The notes under the pieces: generated by a model
Databases searched by the model: none
Told to the model about the DNA's origin: nothing
The model's input: the letters and a program-made list of their open reading frames with translations, nothing else
Assembly: GCA_022508865.1 (NCBI GenBank)
Contig: JAFLUK010000078.1
Span: 1 to 6,968 of the forward strand
From: Oscillospiraceae bacterium
Lineage (GTDB): Bacteria > Bacillota > Clostridia > Oscillospirales > Acutalibacteraceae
Length of the DNA stretch: 6,968 bases
Reading direction: 5' to 3'
Translations under genes and position numbers: made by a program
Shown: one piece after another, positions 1 through 6,051 of the stretch
Layout: every line of letters starts with the position of its first letter
Numbering within the stretch: the stretch's first letter is position 1

Positions 1-43
1 CTCCCTTAGCAGGGGAGCCTCTTCACCACTTGAGTAATCCTCC
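1..43 (-). tRNA. tRNA-Ser(GCU), 5' part, cut by window edge
   Basis: Serine tRNA for AGC/AGU codons. Read on the minus strand from 43, the sequence gives a 5' acceptor arm GGAGGAT, TA at positions 8-9, a D arm, and then a perfect five-pair anticodon stem (CTCCC with GGGAG). This stem closes the loop CTGCTAA, with anticodon GCT at 8-10. The long variable arm, T arm and 3' acceptor strand lie beyond the left edge, so the gene is incomplete only because of the window. It sits 35 bp downstream of tRNA-Ser(UGA) with no promoter or terminator between them, so the two are probably processed from one transcript. Confidence 0.92.
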
Positions 44-78
44 GTATGGCAAAGTGTATTGTTGTTGCAAAAATAAAA

Positions 79-167
79 TGGCGGAGGGGAAGGGATTCGA
101 ACCCTTGGTACCTTTCGGTATCACTAGTTTTCAAGACTAGCTCCTTAAACCGCTCGGACACCCCTCC
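79..167 (-). tRNA. tRNA-Ser(UGA), complete with encoded CCA
   Basis: Serine tRNA for UCA (and by wobble other UCN) codons. The minus strand folds into a full class II cloverleaf. The acceptor stem is GGAGGGG (161-167) with CCCCTCC (83-89). The anticodon stem is CTAGT/ACTAG around the loop CTTGAAA, with anticodon TGA at 131-133. The long variable arm has a TACC-GAAA-GGTA hairpin typical of tRNA-Ser, and the T arm is AAGGG-TTCGAAT-CCCTT. Discriminator G and CCA are encoded at 79-82. The total length of 89 nt is normal for tRNA-Ser. It is the first gene of a minus-strand tRNA pair and lies about 10 nt after the predicted transcript start. Confidence 0.97.
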
Positions 168-184
168 GTGTTTTCGCAAGTTTT

Positions 185-213
185 ATTTTATCATAACAGT
201 GTCGGCTTGTCAA
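185..213 (-). promoter_or_regulatory. Promoter of the tRNA-Ser pair
   Basis: On the minus strand a perfect -35 TTGACA (208-213) is followed by a 17-bp spacer and a -10 TAAAAT (185-190). Transcription would begin near 178 and reach the tRNA 5' end at 167 after a very short leader, as expected for a stable-RNA promoter. The -10 neighbourhood GTTATGATAA is also found in the proposed rnhA promoter. Confidence 0.8.
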
Positions 214-280
214 CATCAAAAGTAAAAAATTTATTCTTTTTTCTTATCTTATTCTAATTGAAATAAATTACAAAAAGTAT

Positions 281-309
281 TTGACTATTCTGTTACAAAC
301 ATATATAAT
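281..309 (+). promoter_or_regulatory. Promoter of tRNA-Arg
   Basis: The -35 TTGACT (281-286) and a perfect -10 TATAAT (304-309) are separated by exactly 17 bp. The predicted start is near 316, giving a leader of about 20 nt before the tRNA. It is back to back with the tRNA-Ser promoter; the two -35 boxes are 67 bp apart, so the tRNA clusters are transcribed divergently. Confidence 0.87.
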
Positions 310-335
310 AAACGGGTAGTGCAAATTTAATATTT

Positions 336-412
<77 letters not shown>

Positions 413-456
413 AAAGAAAACGACAATGTTCTTTGGGATGTTGTTGTTTTCTTTTT
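413..456 (+). terminator. Intrinsic terminator of tRNA-Arg
   Basis: A long hairpin starts immediately after the tRNA. Positions 413-426 pair with 441-454 through fourteen consecutive base pairs (one G-T wobble), around a 14-nt loop. The 3' arm ends in a CTTTTT tract at 451-456. The tRNA has no further gene behind it, which agrees with termination here. Confidence 0.87.
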
Positions 457-558
457 ACCTTATTATACTATAATGAAATAAAAACCGCCAAAACGAAAGA
501 AAATAATCCCTTATATTGTGGCTGAACAGGAAAAATAAAATTCTTTTTATACAATATA

Positions 559-574
559 ACACAAAATATAGTAA
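559..574 (+). promoter_or_regulatory. Candidate NrdR-box-like site
   Basis: The 16-mer from 559 to 574 matches the remembered NrdR box consensus (acaCwAtATaTwGtgt) at 13 of 16 positions, including both fixed bases C562 and G571. No second box lies one to three helical turns away, as is usual for NrdR operators. The site is well upstream of the nrdR promoter and the spacer is AT-rich, so chance similarity is a real possibility. Confidence 0.27.
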
Positions 575-683
575 TATTTGTAAATTGGTTTAAATTAAAC
601 TATAGTTAAAAAATTGTGATTATTAAGGGGAAAGTTCAGTGTATTTGTTATTTTATGTAACTGAATTGTAATTATTTCTTAAC

Positions 684-711
684 TTGTATCGGAGATATAT
701 TGTGTTATAAT
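684..711 (+). promoter_or_regulatory. Promoter of nrdR (extended -10)
   Basis: A perfect -10 TATAAT (706-711) is preceded by the extended -10 element TGT at 703-705. A weak -35 TTGTAT (684-689) lies 16 bp upstream. The predicted start is near 718, about 37 nt before the nrdR ATG. The spacer carries a sequence resembling the right half of an NrdR box (695-705), which would place a repressor directly on the promoter. Confidence 0.68.
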
Positions 712-754
712 TATCTTAAAGAAAATTACATTCCAAGTCGTAGGGGGAAAGATT

Positions 755-1210
755 ATGAAATGTCCATATTGCGGATATGAAGAAAGCAAGGTTATTGACT
801 CAAGGCCGGCTGACGACGGAGAGAGAATTCGCCGCCGTAGAGAGTGCCTTGGTTGTCACAAAAGATTTACTACTCACGAGGTTATTGAAAGTGTGCCGAT
901 TATCGTTGTTAAGCGTGACAAATCGAGAGAAGTGTTTGACCGCAACAAGCTGACAGGCGGTATTTTAAGAGCTTGTGAAAAGCGTCCTGTATCTTTGGAT
1001 CAGATTGAGTCAGTAGTAGACTCTATTGAAAGCATGCTTCAAAGCTCACTTGACCGAGAGGTTACTTCACAGACAATAGGCGAGCTGACTATGGAAAAGA
1101 TGAAAGATATTGACGAGGTAGCCTATGTTCGTTTTGCATCTGTTTACCGTCAATTTAAAGATATTAACACATTTATGGAAGAACTTAATAAGTTACTAAA
1201 AGAAAAATAA
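755..1210 (+). CDS. nrdR: Transcriptional repressor NrdR
   Basis: NrdR is the nucleotide-sensing repressor of ribonucleotide reductase operons. It binds NrdR boxes and senses (d)ATP through an ATP-cone. The 151-residue product has the family's usual length and both domains. The N-terminal zinc ribbon has Cys3-x2-Cys6 and Cys31-x2-Cys34, joined by an Arg-rich stretch (RIRRRR, 24-29) and ending in KRFTTHE. The ATP-cone spans roughly residues 49-139, beginning PIIVVKRDKSREVFDRNKL and including the YVRFASVYRQF segment near its end. The ATG follows AGGGGG (742-747) at 7-nt spacing. The gene has its own promoter and converges with rnhA on a shared terminator. No ribonucleotide reductase gene lies in the window, so its targets must be elsewhere. 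Identity is very secure from sequence; the regulatory role is family knowledge. Confidence 0.97.
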   Translation: MKCPYCGYEESKVIDSRPADDGERIRRRRECLGCHKRFTTHEVIESVPIIVVKRDKSREVFDRNKLTGGILRACEKRPVSLDQIESVVDSIESMLQSSLDREVTSQTIGELTMEKMKDIDEVAYVRFASVYRQFKDINTFMEELNKLLKEK

Positions 1211-1240
1211 TAGATATATAATACTTTTATATTTTGGGAT

Positions 1241-1281
1241 GATAAAAGAGGGTTACCATAGCGGTAGCCCTCTGTTAGTTT
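1241..1281. terminator. Bidirectional terminator between nrdR and rnhA
   Basis: An 11-bp hairpin pairs AGAGGGTTACC (1247-1257) with GGTAGCCCTCT (1263-1273), with one wobble and a 5-nt loop. On the plus strand it is followed by GTTAGTTT, a modest T-rich tail that would end nrdR. On the minus strand the same stem is followed by TTTTATC, a better U tract that would end rnhA. The position between two converging genes supports use in both directions. The rest of the spacer, 1282-1384, shows nothing else. Confidence 0.77.
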
Positions 1282-1384
1282 GTAAAAATTTTAATTATGC
1301 AGTTATATCAGCTATATTTATATAATAAATTGCAAATCCCGGATTATAGTTACCTAAACAGTCACATAATAATATAAGTACTTA

Positions 1385-1822
1385 TTATAAAAATCTTTGG
1401 TAGTAACCAACAGCAAGTCGGTCGCATCGTTCATTTTCGGGATGACCGTCATGCCCCTTTACCCAATTATATGTAACCTTGTGTTTTTGGCACAGGGAAT
1501 ACAGCTCCTTCCAAAGATCCGGATTTTTTACAGGCTCATTTTTTGTTCTCATCCAATTCTTCGCTCTCCATTTTTCAACCCAGCCAAGGTTAAAGGCATT
1601 GCAGACATATTGAGAGTCAGAGTAAAGCTGTACGTCACAGGGCTCTTTTAGCAGCTTCAGGGCTTCTATCACCGCCATAAGCTCCATTCTGTTGTTAGTG
1701 GTTTCTCTTTCGCCGCCGCTGATTTCCTTTTCTGTACCCTTGTATCGCAGTATTGCACCATAACCGCCGGGACCGGGATTGCCGGAGCAGGCACCATCGG
1801 TGAATATTTCCACTGTTTTCAT
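1385..1822 (-). CDS. rnhA: Ribonuclease HI
   Basis: RNase HI cuts the RNA strand of RNA:DNA hybrids, removing primers and R-loops in the cytoplasm. The 145-residue protein is a single RNase H domain. Its full catalytic set sits at nearly the same numbering as the E. coli enzyme: Asp9 (FTDGACSGNPGPGG), Glu47 (NNRMEL), Asp69 (YSDSQYV), His124 (VKGHDGHPENERCD) and Asp134. The basic, Trp-rich helix region that grips the hybrid is present (GWVEKWRAKNWMRTKN, residues 80-95). There is no N-terminal hybrid-binding domain, and the C-terminus is a little shorter than in E. coli. The start ATG (1820-1822) follows AGAGGA (1827-1832). It is a single gene, convergent with nrdR and divergent from rnjA. With all catalytic residues present, it should be active. 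Confidence 0.97.
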   Translation of the reverse strand: MKTVEIFTDGACSGNPGPGGYGAILRYKGTEKEISGGERETTNNRMELMAVIEALKLLKEPCDVQLYSDSQYVCNAFNLGWVEKWRAKNWMRTKNEPVKNPDLWKELYSLCQKHKVTYNWVKGHDGHPENERCDRLAVGYYQRFL

Positions 1823-1858
1823 AAAATCCTCTTTTCAAAATATATTGTCTGTATGGCT

Positions 1859-1887
1859 ATGTTATCATAACTTTGTGTTTTTTTCAA
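1859..1887 (-). promoter_or_regulatory. Candidate promoter of rnhA
   Basis: On the minus strand, -35 TTGAAA (1882-1887) is followed by a 17-bp spacer and -10 TAACAT (1859-1864). The predicted start is near 1852, about 30 nt before the ATG. The -10 neighbourhood GTTATGATAA is shared with the tRNA-Ser promoter in the same register. An alternative -10 TATGAT would need a 15-bp spacer from TTGTTG, which is less likely. Confidence 0.55.
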
Positions 1888-1944
1888 CAATTTTAAAGCA
1901 ACGGATTATATAAAAATCATGGGCGATAATCCTCTTTTATCTTA

Positions 1945-1973
1945 TTGACTTTTTTACTCAAAAATAGTAAGAT
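1945..1973 (+). promoter_or_regulatory. Candidate promoter of rnjA operon
   Basis: The -35 TTGACT (1945-1950) lies 17 bp from -10 TAAGAT (1968-1973). A start near 1980 would give an untranslated leader of about 144 nt before the GTG at 2124. It is the best -35/-10 pair in the rnhA-rnjA spacer on this strand. Apart from this promoter, the rnhA promoter and the leader hairpin at 2047-2083, the spacer 1823-2123 shows no gene. Confidence 0.6.
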
Positions 1974-2046
1974 ATAAGATGTTATATTTTGGGGTAGTGT
2001 TGCCGATTAGAGATAAATACTACTTTCTTATTGAATTAGTTCTTTG

Positions 2047-2083
2047 GTGATTGAATACCTGAACGGGATATGGGTATCATCAC
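2047..2083 (+). other. Hairpin in the rnjA mRNA leader
   Basis: GTGAT (2047-2051) pairs with ATCAC (2079-2083), and ATACC (2055-2059) pairs with GGTAT (2073-2077). The two five-pair helices are separated by a small internal loop (3 nt opposite 1 nt), and a T-G pair (2060/2072) can extend the inner one. The ATG at 2070-2072 lies in the apical part. There is no U tract, so it is not a terminator. It lies 28 nt upstream of the rnjA ribosome binding site. The pairing is visible in sequence; any regulatory role is inference. Confidence 0.4.
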
Positions 2084-2111
2084 ATTATCAATACATAAAT
2101 TTACAGAAAAC

Positions 2112-2116
2112 GGAGG
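2112..2116 (+). promoter_or_regulatory. Ribosome binding site that decides the rnjA start
   Basis: A consensus GGAGG lies 7 nt before GTG at 2124-2126, an ideal distance. The in-frame ATG at 2070 has only the weak GGG of ACGGGAT just before it. The GTG is therefore preferred as the translation start. Confidence 0.88.
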
Positions 2117-2123
2117 TTATTTA

Positions 2124-4004
2124 GTGAGAATAGAAAAGAATAATTACAAAAGCAACTCAGGGTCTAAAAGTAACAATTATAAAAGTAATAATGTGAAAAA
2201 TCTGCAAAACAATAGAAATAGTTTAAAAAGCGTAAATAACGGCAACAAAAAGAAGAATTTTGTCAGCAACAGCAAAAGAAACAGCAGTAAGATTAATCAA
2301 AATCGTAAATACAGCAAAAATAATTCTGCTGCAGAAAATAAACCTGCACCATCCATAAAGGTGTCTTTCCTTGGCGGTCTTAACGAAATCGGCAAAAATA
2401 TTACCATGTTTGAATGTCAGGACGAAATTATTGTAATCGACTGCGGTATGGCTTTCCCCGATGGTGAAATGCTGGGTGTTGATTTGGTAATTCCTGATTT
2501 CACATATCTTTTGCAAAACAAGGATAAGGTAAAGGCAATAATTCTTACTCATGGTCACGAGGACCACATTGGCGGTTTACCTTATCTCCTTACGGATATT
2601 AGTGCGCCTCTCTACGGTACACCACTTACACTGGGTCTTGTTGAAAACAAGTTAAAGGAGCATTCACTTTTAAAGCAGGCAGAGCTCCGAACAATTAAGG
2701 CAGGTGAGTCTGTAAGAATTGGTAAGACAGTGGCAGAGTTCATCCATGTAAATCACTCCATTCCCGATGCAATCGGTGTGGCTCTCCATATGCCGGGAGG
2801 TACTATTGTCCACACAGGAGATTTCAAAATTGACTGTACACCAATTACGGGCGGTATGATTGACTTAAGCAGATTTGCTCGTCTTGGCGACGAGGGTGTA
2901 CTCGCTCTTATGTCGGACTCAACAAATGCTTCACGTGCAGGCTACACACCTACAGAGCACACTGTATATGACAGCCTTAAAAGTCTTTTCCAAAAGGCAG
3001 AAAAAGAAAGAATTATTATTGCAACCTTTGCAAGTAATGTAAACAGAGTTCAGCAGATTATAAATTGCGCAAAGAAGTTTGGAAGAAAAGTAGCTTTCTC
3101 GGGAAGAAGTATGATTAACTATATGAAGGTAGCCAGCGAGCTTGGTTATCTTGAAATTCCCGAAAATATTATTATTGATATTGACCAAATCCCAAGCTAC
3201 CCTCCGGAGGAGATTGTACTTGTTACAACCGGCTCACAGGGTGAGCCAATGTCTGCTTTGTCCAGAATGGCTTTTTCCGACCATAGAAAAATTACTGTTG
3301 GAACAGGTGACTTTATTATTATTTCTGCAAATCCTATTCCGGGCAACGAAAAATCTGTTGGCAATGTAGTAGATGAACTTCTCAAAAAGGGCTGTAAGGT
3401 TGTGTATGAGTCTATGTATGAGGTTCACGTGTCAGGCCATGCCTGTGCCGAGGAACTGAAAATCCTTACCAGCCTTGTAAAACCAAAGTACTATATCCCT
3501 GTTCACGGCGAGCAAAAGCATCTTCGAAAAAGTCAGGAAATTGCAGTTTCCCTTGGTATTGACAAGAAAAACACATTTATTGCAGATATTGGTACTACAC
3601 TTGAAATTAACCGCGACTATATGAAGGAACTGCAAAAAGTTCCGGCCGGAAAGGTATTTGTTGACGGCCTTGGCGTAGGTGACGTAGGCAGTATTGTCCT
3701 TCGTGACAGAAAACATTTGGCGCAGGACGGCTTAATTATTATAGTTGCTTCCCTTGATATTTATGACGGTCACGTTATTTCCGGTCCCGACATTGTTTCA
3801 CGAGGTTTTGTGTACGTTCGTGAAAGCGAAGATTTGATGAATGATGTTAAGCAAAGGGCATTGTCTGTGTTGGATGAATGTTGTGTAGGCAATGTTCACG
3901 AGTGGGGAGTAATCAAAAACCGCATCAAGGACGAGGTTGCCAAAGTAATTTTGGGAAAAACAGGCAGAAGCCCAATGATACTTCCAATACTTATGGAGGT
4001 TTAA
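2124..4004 (+). CDS. rnjA: Ribonuclease J (GTG start, N-terminal extension)
   Basis: RNase J is a zinc-dependent 5'-3' exonuclease and endonuclease that acts in mRNA decay and rRNA maturation. From GTG 2124 it has 626 residues. Residues 2-73 are a disordered-looking tail rich in Asn, Lys and Ser. The metallo-beta-lactamase core starts at about 78 (KVSFLGGLNEIGKN), with HGHEDH at 143-148, His211 (NHSIPD), Asp233 (HTGDF) and His461 (PVHGE). These correspond in order to the metal ligands of B. subtilis RNase J1, offset by about 69 residues. A beta-CASP domain is inserted in the core (SGH near 437-439), and an RNase J C-terminal domain follows from about 505. The start at 2070 would add 18 residues but lacks a good ribosome binding site. 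rnjA leads a probable operon; 88 AT-rich bases without a terminator separate it from gdpP. A J1-versus-J2 assignment is not possible here. Confidence 0.95.
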   Translation: MRIEKNNYKSNSGSKSNNYKSNNVKNLQNNRNSLKSVNNGNKKKNFVSNSKRNSSKINQNRKYSKNNSAAENKPAPSIKVSFLGGLNEIGKNITMFECQDEIIVIDCGMAFPDGEMLGVDLVIPDFTYLLQNKDKVKAIILTHGHEDHIGGLPYLLTDISAPLYGTPLTLGLVENKLKEHSLLKQAELRTIKAGESVRIGKTVAEFIHVNHSIPDAIGVALHMPGGTIVHTGDFKIDCTPITGGMIDLSRFARLGDEGVLALMSDSTNASRAGYTPTEHTVYDSLKSLFQKAEKERIIIATFASNVNRVQQIINCAKKFGRKVAFSGRSMINYMKVASELGYLEIPENIIIDIDQIPSYPPEEIVLVTTGSQGEPMSALSRMAFSDHRKITVGTGDFIIISANPIPGNEKSVGNVVDELLKKGCKVVYESMYEVHVSGHACAEELKILTSLVKPKYYIPVHGEQKHLRKSQEIAVSLGIDKKNTFIADIGTTLEINRDYMKELQKVPAGKVFVDGLGVGDVGSIVLRDRKHLAQDGLIIIVASLDIYDGHVISGPDIVSRGFVYVRESEDLMNDVKQRALSVLDECCVGNVHEWGVIKNRIKDEVAKVILGKTGRSPMILPILMEV

Positions 4005-4092
4005 GTTACAAATTATAATTCCGAATAAGAAATATAATTTGCTCTACGATAATTTTTTAAATTTTAAAAATAATTAAGAAAGGAGACACCAT

Positions 4093-6045
4093 ATGAACAG
4101 AAAGAATTGGACATTAACACCGTATTTTGTAATTTTTTCATTGCTTATGTTTGCTATGTCCTTCATATCGGTAAGATACAATCCCTATCTTTCTATGGCA
4201 GAGTTTGGTGTCTCTTTTGCTTCTTTGATATTTGTAATTGTTATGAATATCAAATTCAGAAAATATATCAGAAATATAGTAAAAAGTGTTGTGCGTAATA
4301 CAGAGGGCACAGAACATATTTATCTTGAAAACTTCAGTTTTCCCGTTGTTGTTGCAGGTGCTCAAGATGACATTGTATGGTGCAACAGTAGTTTTGTTAT
4401 TGATATCTGCAAGGGCAAGGATCCTGTAGGTAATGACATAAGTCATTTTGTTCTTGGCAAGGATTTACACCGCTTCATTGGAGGCAAGCCTGTGAAAATC
4501 CGACTTGGAGAAAAATACTATAGGGTATATGGTAATGCCGCAGGTGAATCAACTGTACTTTACTATATTGACGATACATACTACAGTAATTTAGAAAAAG
4601 AGTTTAATAACAAAAAGGCATCTGTTGCAATAGCCCTTTTTGATAATGCTGATGATTTTGACACTGACTCGGATGGAGAAACACAGGGTGAAATTCTCCT
4701 TGCAGTGGAAAAAGCTATTCAGAAATGGGCAACAGATACAAATTCTATTTGTTGCAAAATTTCTTCAAAAAGATATATGCTGATTTTTGAAGAAAGAACG
4801 CTGAAAAGAATAATTGAGGATAAATTCAAAATCCTTGAGGATATAAGAGATATAAGGCTCAATGGAAAAAGTGCCACAATATCTGTTGGCATAGGCAGAG
4901 GTAAGGATAATTTGCGTGAGAGTGATTTTCAGGCAAGAAAAGCTCTGGAAATGGCTTTGGGCAGAGGCGGCGACCAGGTTGCAATTTCTGTTAACGGAGA
5001 ATACGAATTCTTTGGCGGTGTATCCGGCGGAGTTGAAAGACGCAGTAAGGTAAGAACCAGAACCTTTGCAGAAAACATTATGGGGATTATAAAATCCTCT
5101 GACAATGTAATCCTTATGGGTCACAATTTCAGCGATTTGGACTGTGTTGGGGCATCAATCGGACTGTATAGCACAATTTCCAAATCTATTGGCAAAGAAG
5201 CCTGTATTGCCTGTAATATAAACAGAAGTCTTGCAAAGCAGCTTATTGACGACAGTATTAACCACGGCGGATTAAGTAATGCATTTATTACCCCTGAAGA
5301 AGCACTAAAAAAGATTAACGAGGATACATTGCTGATAATTCTGGATACTCATATTAGCTCCTTCTTGGAGAGTGAGGAAATCTATCAAAAGTGCAATAAG
5401 GTAATTGTAATTGACCACCACAGAAAAATGGTTGACTTCATTAAGGATGCTCTGGTATTTTTCCACGAGCCTACTGTGTCATCAACCTGTGAAATGGTGT
5501 CGGAGCTTATCAGCTATATGGGGGATGACTACCTCAGCAGCTTTGAGGCAGAAGCCCTTCTTGCAGGTATGATGCTGGATACCAAAAATTTTGTAATCAA
5601 AACAGGCGTAAGAACCTTTGAAGCAGCTGCATATCTTAAACAAAAGGGCGCAGATACCGTTAGTGTAAAAAGATTTTTTGCAGGCGGAATAGACGAATAC
5701 AGAGATAAGTCAAAAATTGTTTCAATGGCGAAAATATCAGGGCACAATGCAATAGCCTTTGCAGAGGATGATATGAATAACATTCGCATTGTGTCATCCC
5801 AGGCGGCTGATGATTTGCTGGGTGTGGAGGGTGTGTACGCTTCCTTTGTAATTTATAAAATTGACCCTGAAACAACAGGAATTTCCGCCCGAAGCTACGG
5901 TAAGGTAAACGTACAAAGAATAATGGAAGAACTTGGCGGCGGCGGCCACCTTACTATGGCGGCTTGCCAGATTAAAATAACTGATAAATATGAGGCAGAA
6001 AAAATGCTTCTGTCAGCAATTAATAAAGTAGGATATGTGAGGTAA
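4093..6045 (+). CDS. gdpP: Cyclic di-AMP phosphodiesterase GdpP (DHH/DHHA1, membrane-bound)
   Basis: GdpP hydrolyses c-di-AMP to pApA and so affects potassium and osmotic balance, cell-wall stress and beta-lactam tolerance. The 650 residues show the family layout. Two N-terminal membrane segments lie near 11-27 and 37-52, followed by a PAS-like region at about 75-165. A degenerate GGDEF domain spans about 175-300; its signature position reads SSKRYMLIFEE and it ends with the family motif ALGRGGDQVAI. The DHH domain from about 335 has GHNFSDLD (His344, Asp348, Asp350), LDTH (Asp418), DHH (441-443) and Asp496. The DHHA1 domain carries GGGGH (615-619). All metal-binding positions are present, so an active enzyme is expected, while the GGDEF part cannot be a working diguanylate cyclase. 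The ATG follows AAAGGAG at 7-nt spacing. The order gdpP-rplI-dnaB is conserved in many Firmicutes. Heme binding by the PAS domain is known in relatives but not readable here. Confidence 0.95.
   Translation: MNRKNWTLTPYFVIFSLLMFAMSFISVRYNPYLSMAEFGVSFASLIFVIVMNIKFRKYIRNIVKSVVRNTEGTEHIYLENFSFPVVVAGAQDDIVWCNSSFVIDICKGKDPVGNDISHFVLGKDLHRFIGGKPVKIRLGEKYYRVYGNAAGESTVLYYIDDTYYSNLEKEFNNKKASVAIALFDNADDFDTDSDGETQGEILLAVEKAIQKWATDTNSICCKISSKRYMLIFEERTLKRIIEDKFKILEDIRDIRLNGKSATISVGIGRGKDNLRESDFQARKALEMALGRGGDQVAISVNGEYEFFGGVSGGVERRSKVRTRTFAENIMGIIKSSDNVILMGHNFSDLDCVGASIGLYSTISKSIGKEACIACNINRSLAKQLIDDSINHGGLSNAFITPEEALKKINEDTLLIILDTHISSFLESEEIYQKCNKVIVIDHHRKMVDFIKDALVFFHEPTVSSTCEMVSELISYMGDDYLSSFEAEALLAGMMLDTKNFVIKTGVRTFEAAAYLKQKGADTVSVKRFFAGGIDEYRDKSKIVSMAKISGHNAIAFAEDDMNNIRIVSSQAADDLLGVEGVYASFVIYKIDPETTGISARSYGKVNVQRIMEELGGGGHLTMAACQIKITDKYEAEKMLLSAINKVGYVR
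6039..6042 (+). promoter_or_regulatory. rplI ribosome binding site at the end of gdpP
   Basis: GAGG (6039-6042), within GTGAGG, lies in the last codons of gdpP just before its TAA. It is 9 nt from the rplI ATG. Only 6 bp separate stop and start, so ribosomes ending gdpP can re-initiate on rplI, which suggests translational coupling. Confidence 0.75.
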
Positions 6046-6051
6046 AAATCA

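Larger units (their letters stand above)
457..754. other. AT-rich spacer, no gene; nrdR leader region
   Basis: No open frame of useful length with a ribosome binding site and no RNA gene can be seen here on either strand. The spacer holds the nrdR promoter near its right end, two weak NrdR-box-like sites (559-574 and 690-705), and a short imperfect palindrome at 595-610. The rest is plain AT-rich sequence. A TATAAT at 469-474 has no suitably spaced -35. Confidence 0.6.

Noticed and set aside
469..474. TATAAT after the tRNA-Arg terminator, a possible promoter
   Set aside because: The nearest -35-like element (TTGTTT, 444-449) is inside the terminator stem and 19 bp away, and no gene follows at a sensible distance.
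1397..1651. 84-codon open frame on the plus strand
   Set aside because: It is antisense to rnhA, which has all its catalytic residues. It has no ribosome binding site and no recognisable domain, so it is a coding-strand shadow.
1903..1940. GGATTAT/ATAATCC stem followed by TCTTTTAT, resembling a terminator
   Set aside because: The stem is only 7 bp with a 16-nt loop and mostly AT pairs. No gene on the plus strand ends here, since both neighbours start from this spacer.
4050..4076. AT-only near-palindrome between rnjA and gdpP, a possible terminator
   Set aside because: It is made entirely of A and T with weak pairing and no GC stem; such sequence is common in this spacer and is unlikely to stop transcription.
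4765..5124. 119-codon minus-strand frame inside gdpP
   Set aside because: It lies wholly opposite the conserved GGDEF-like and DHH coding sequence, and its translation resembles no known protein.
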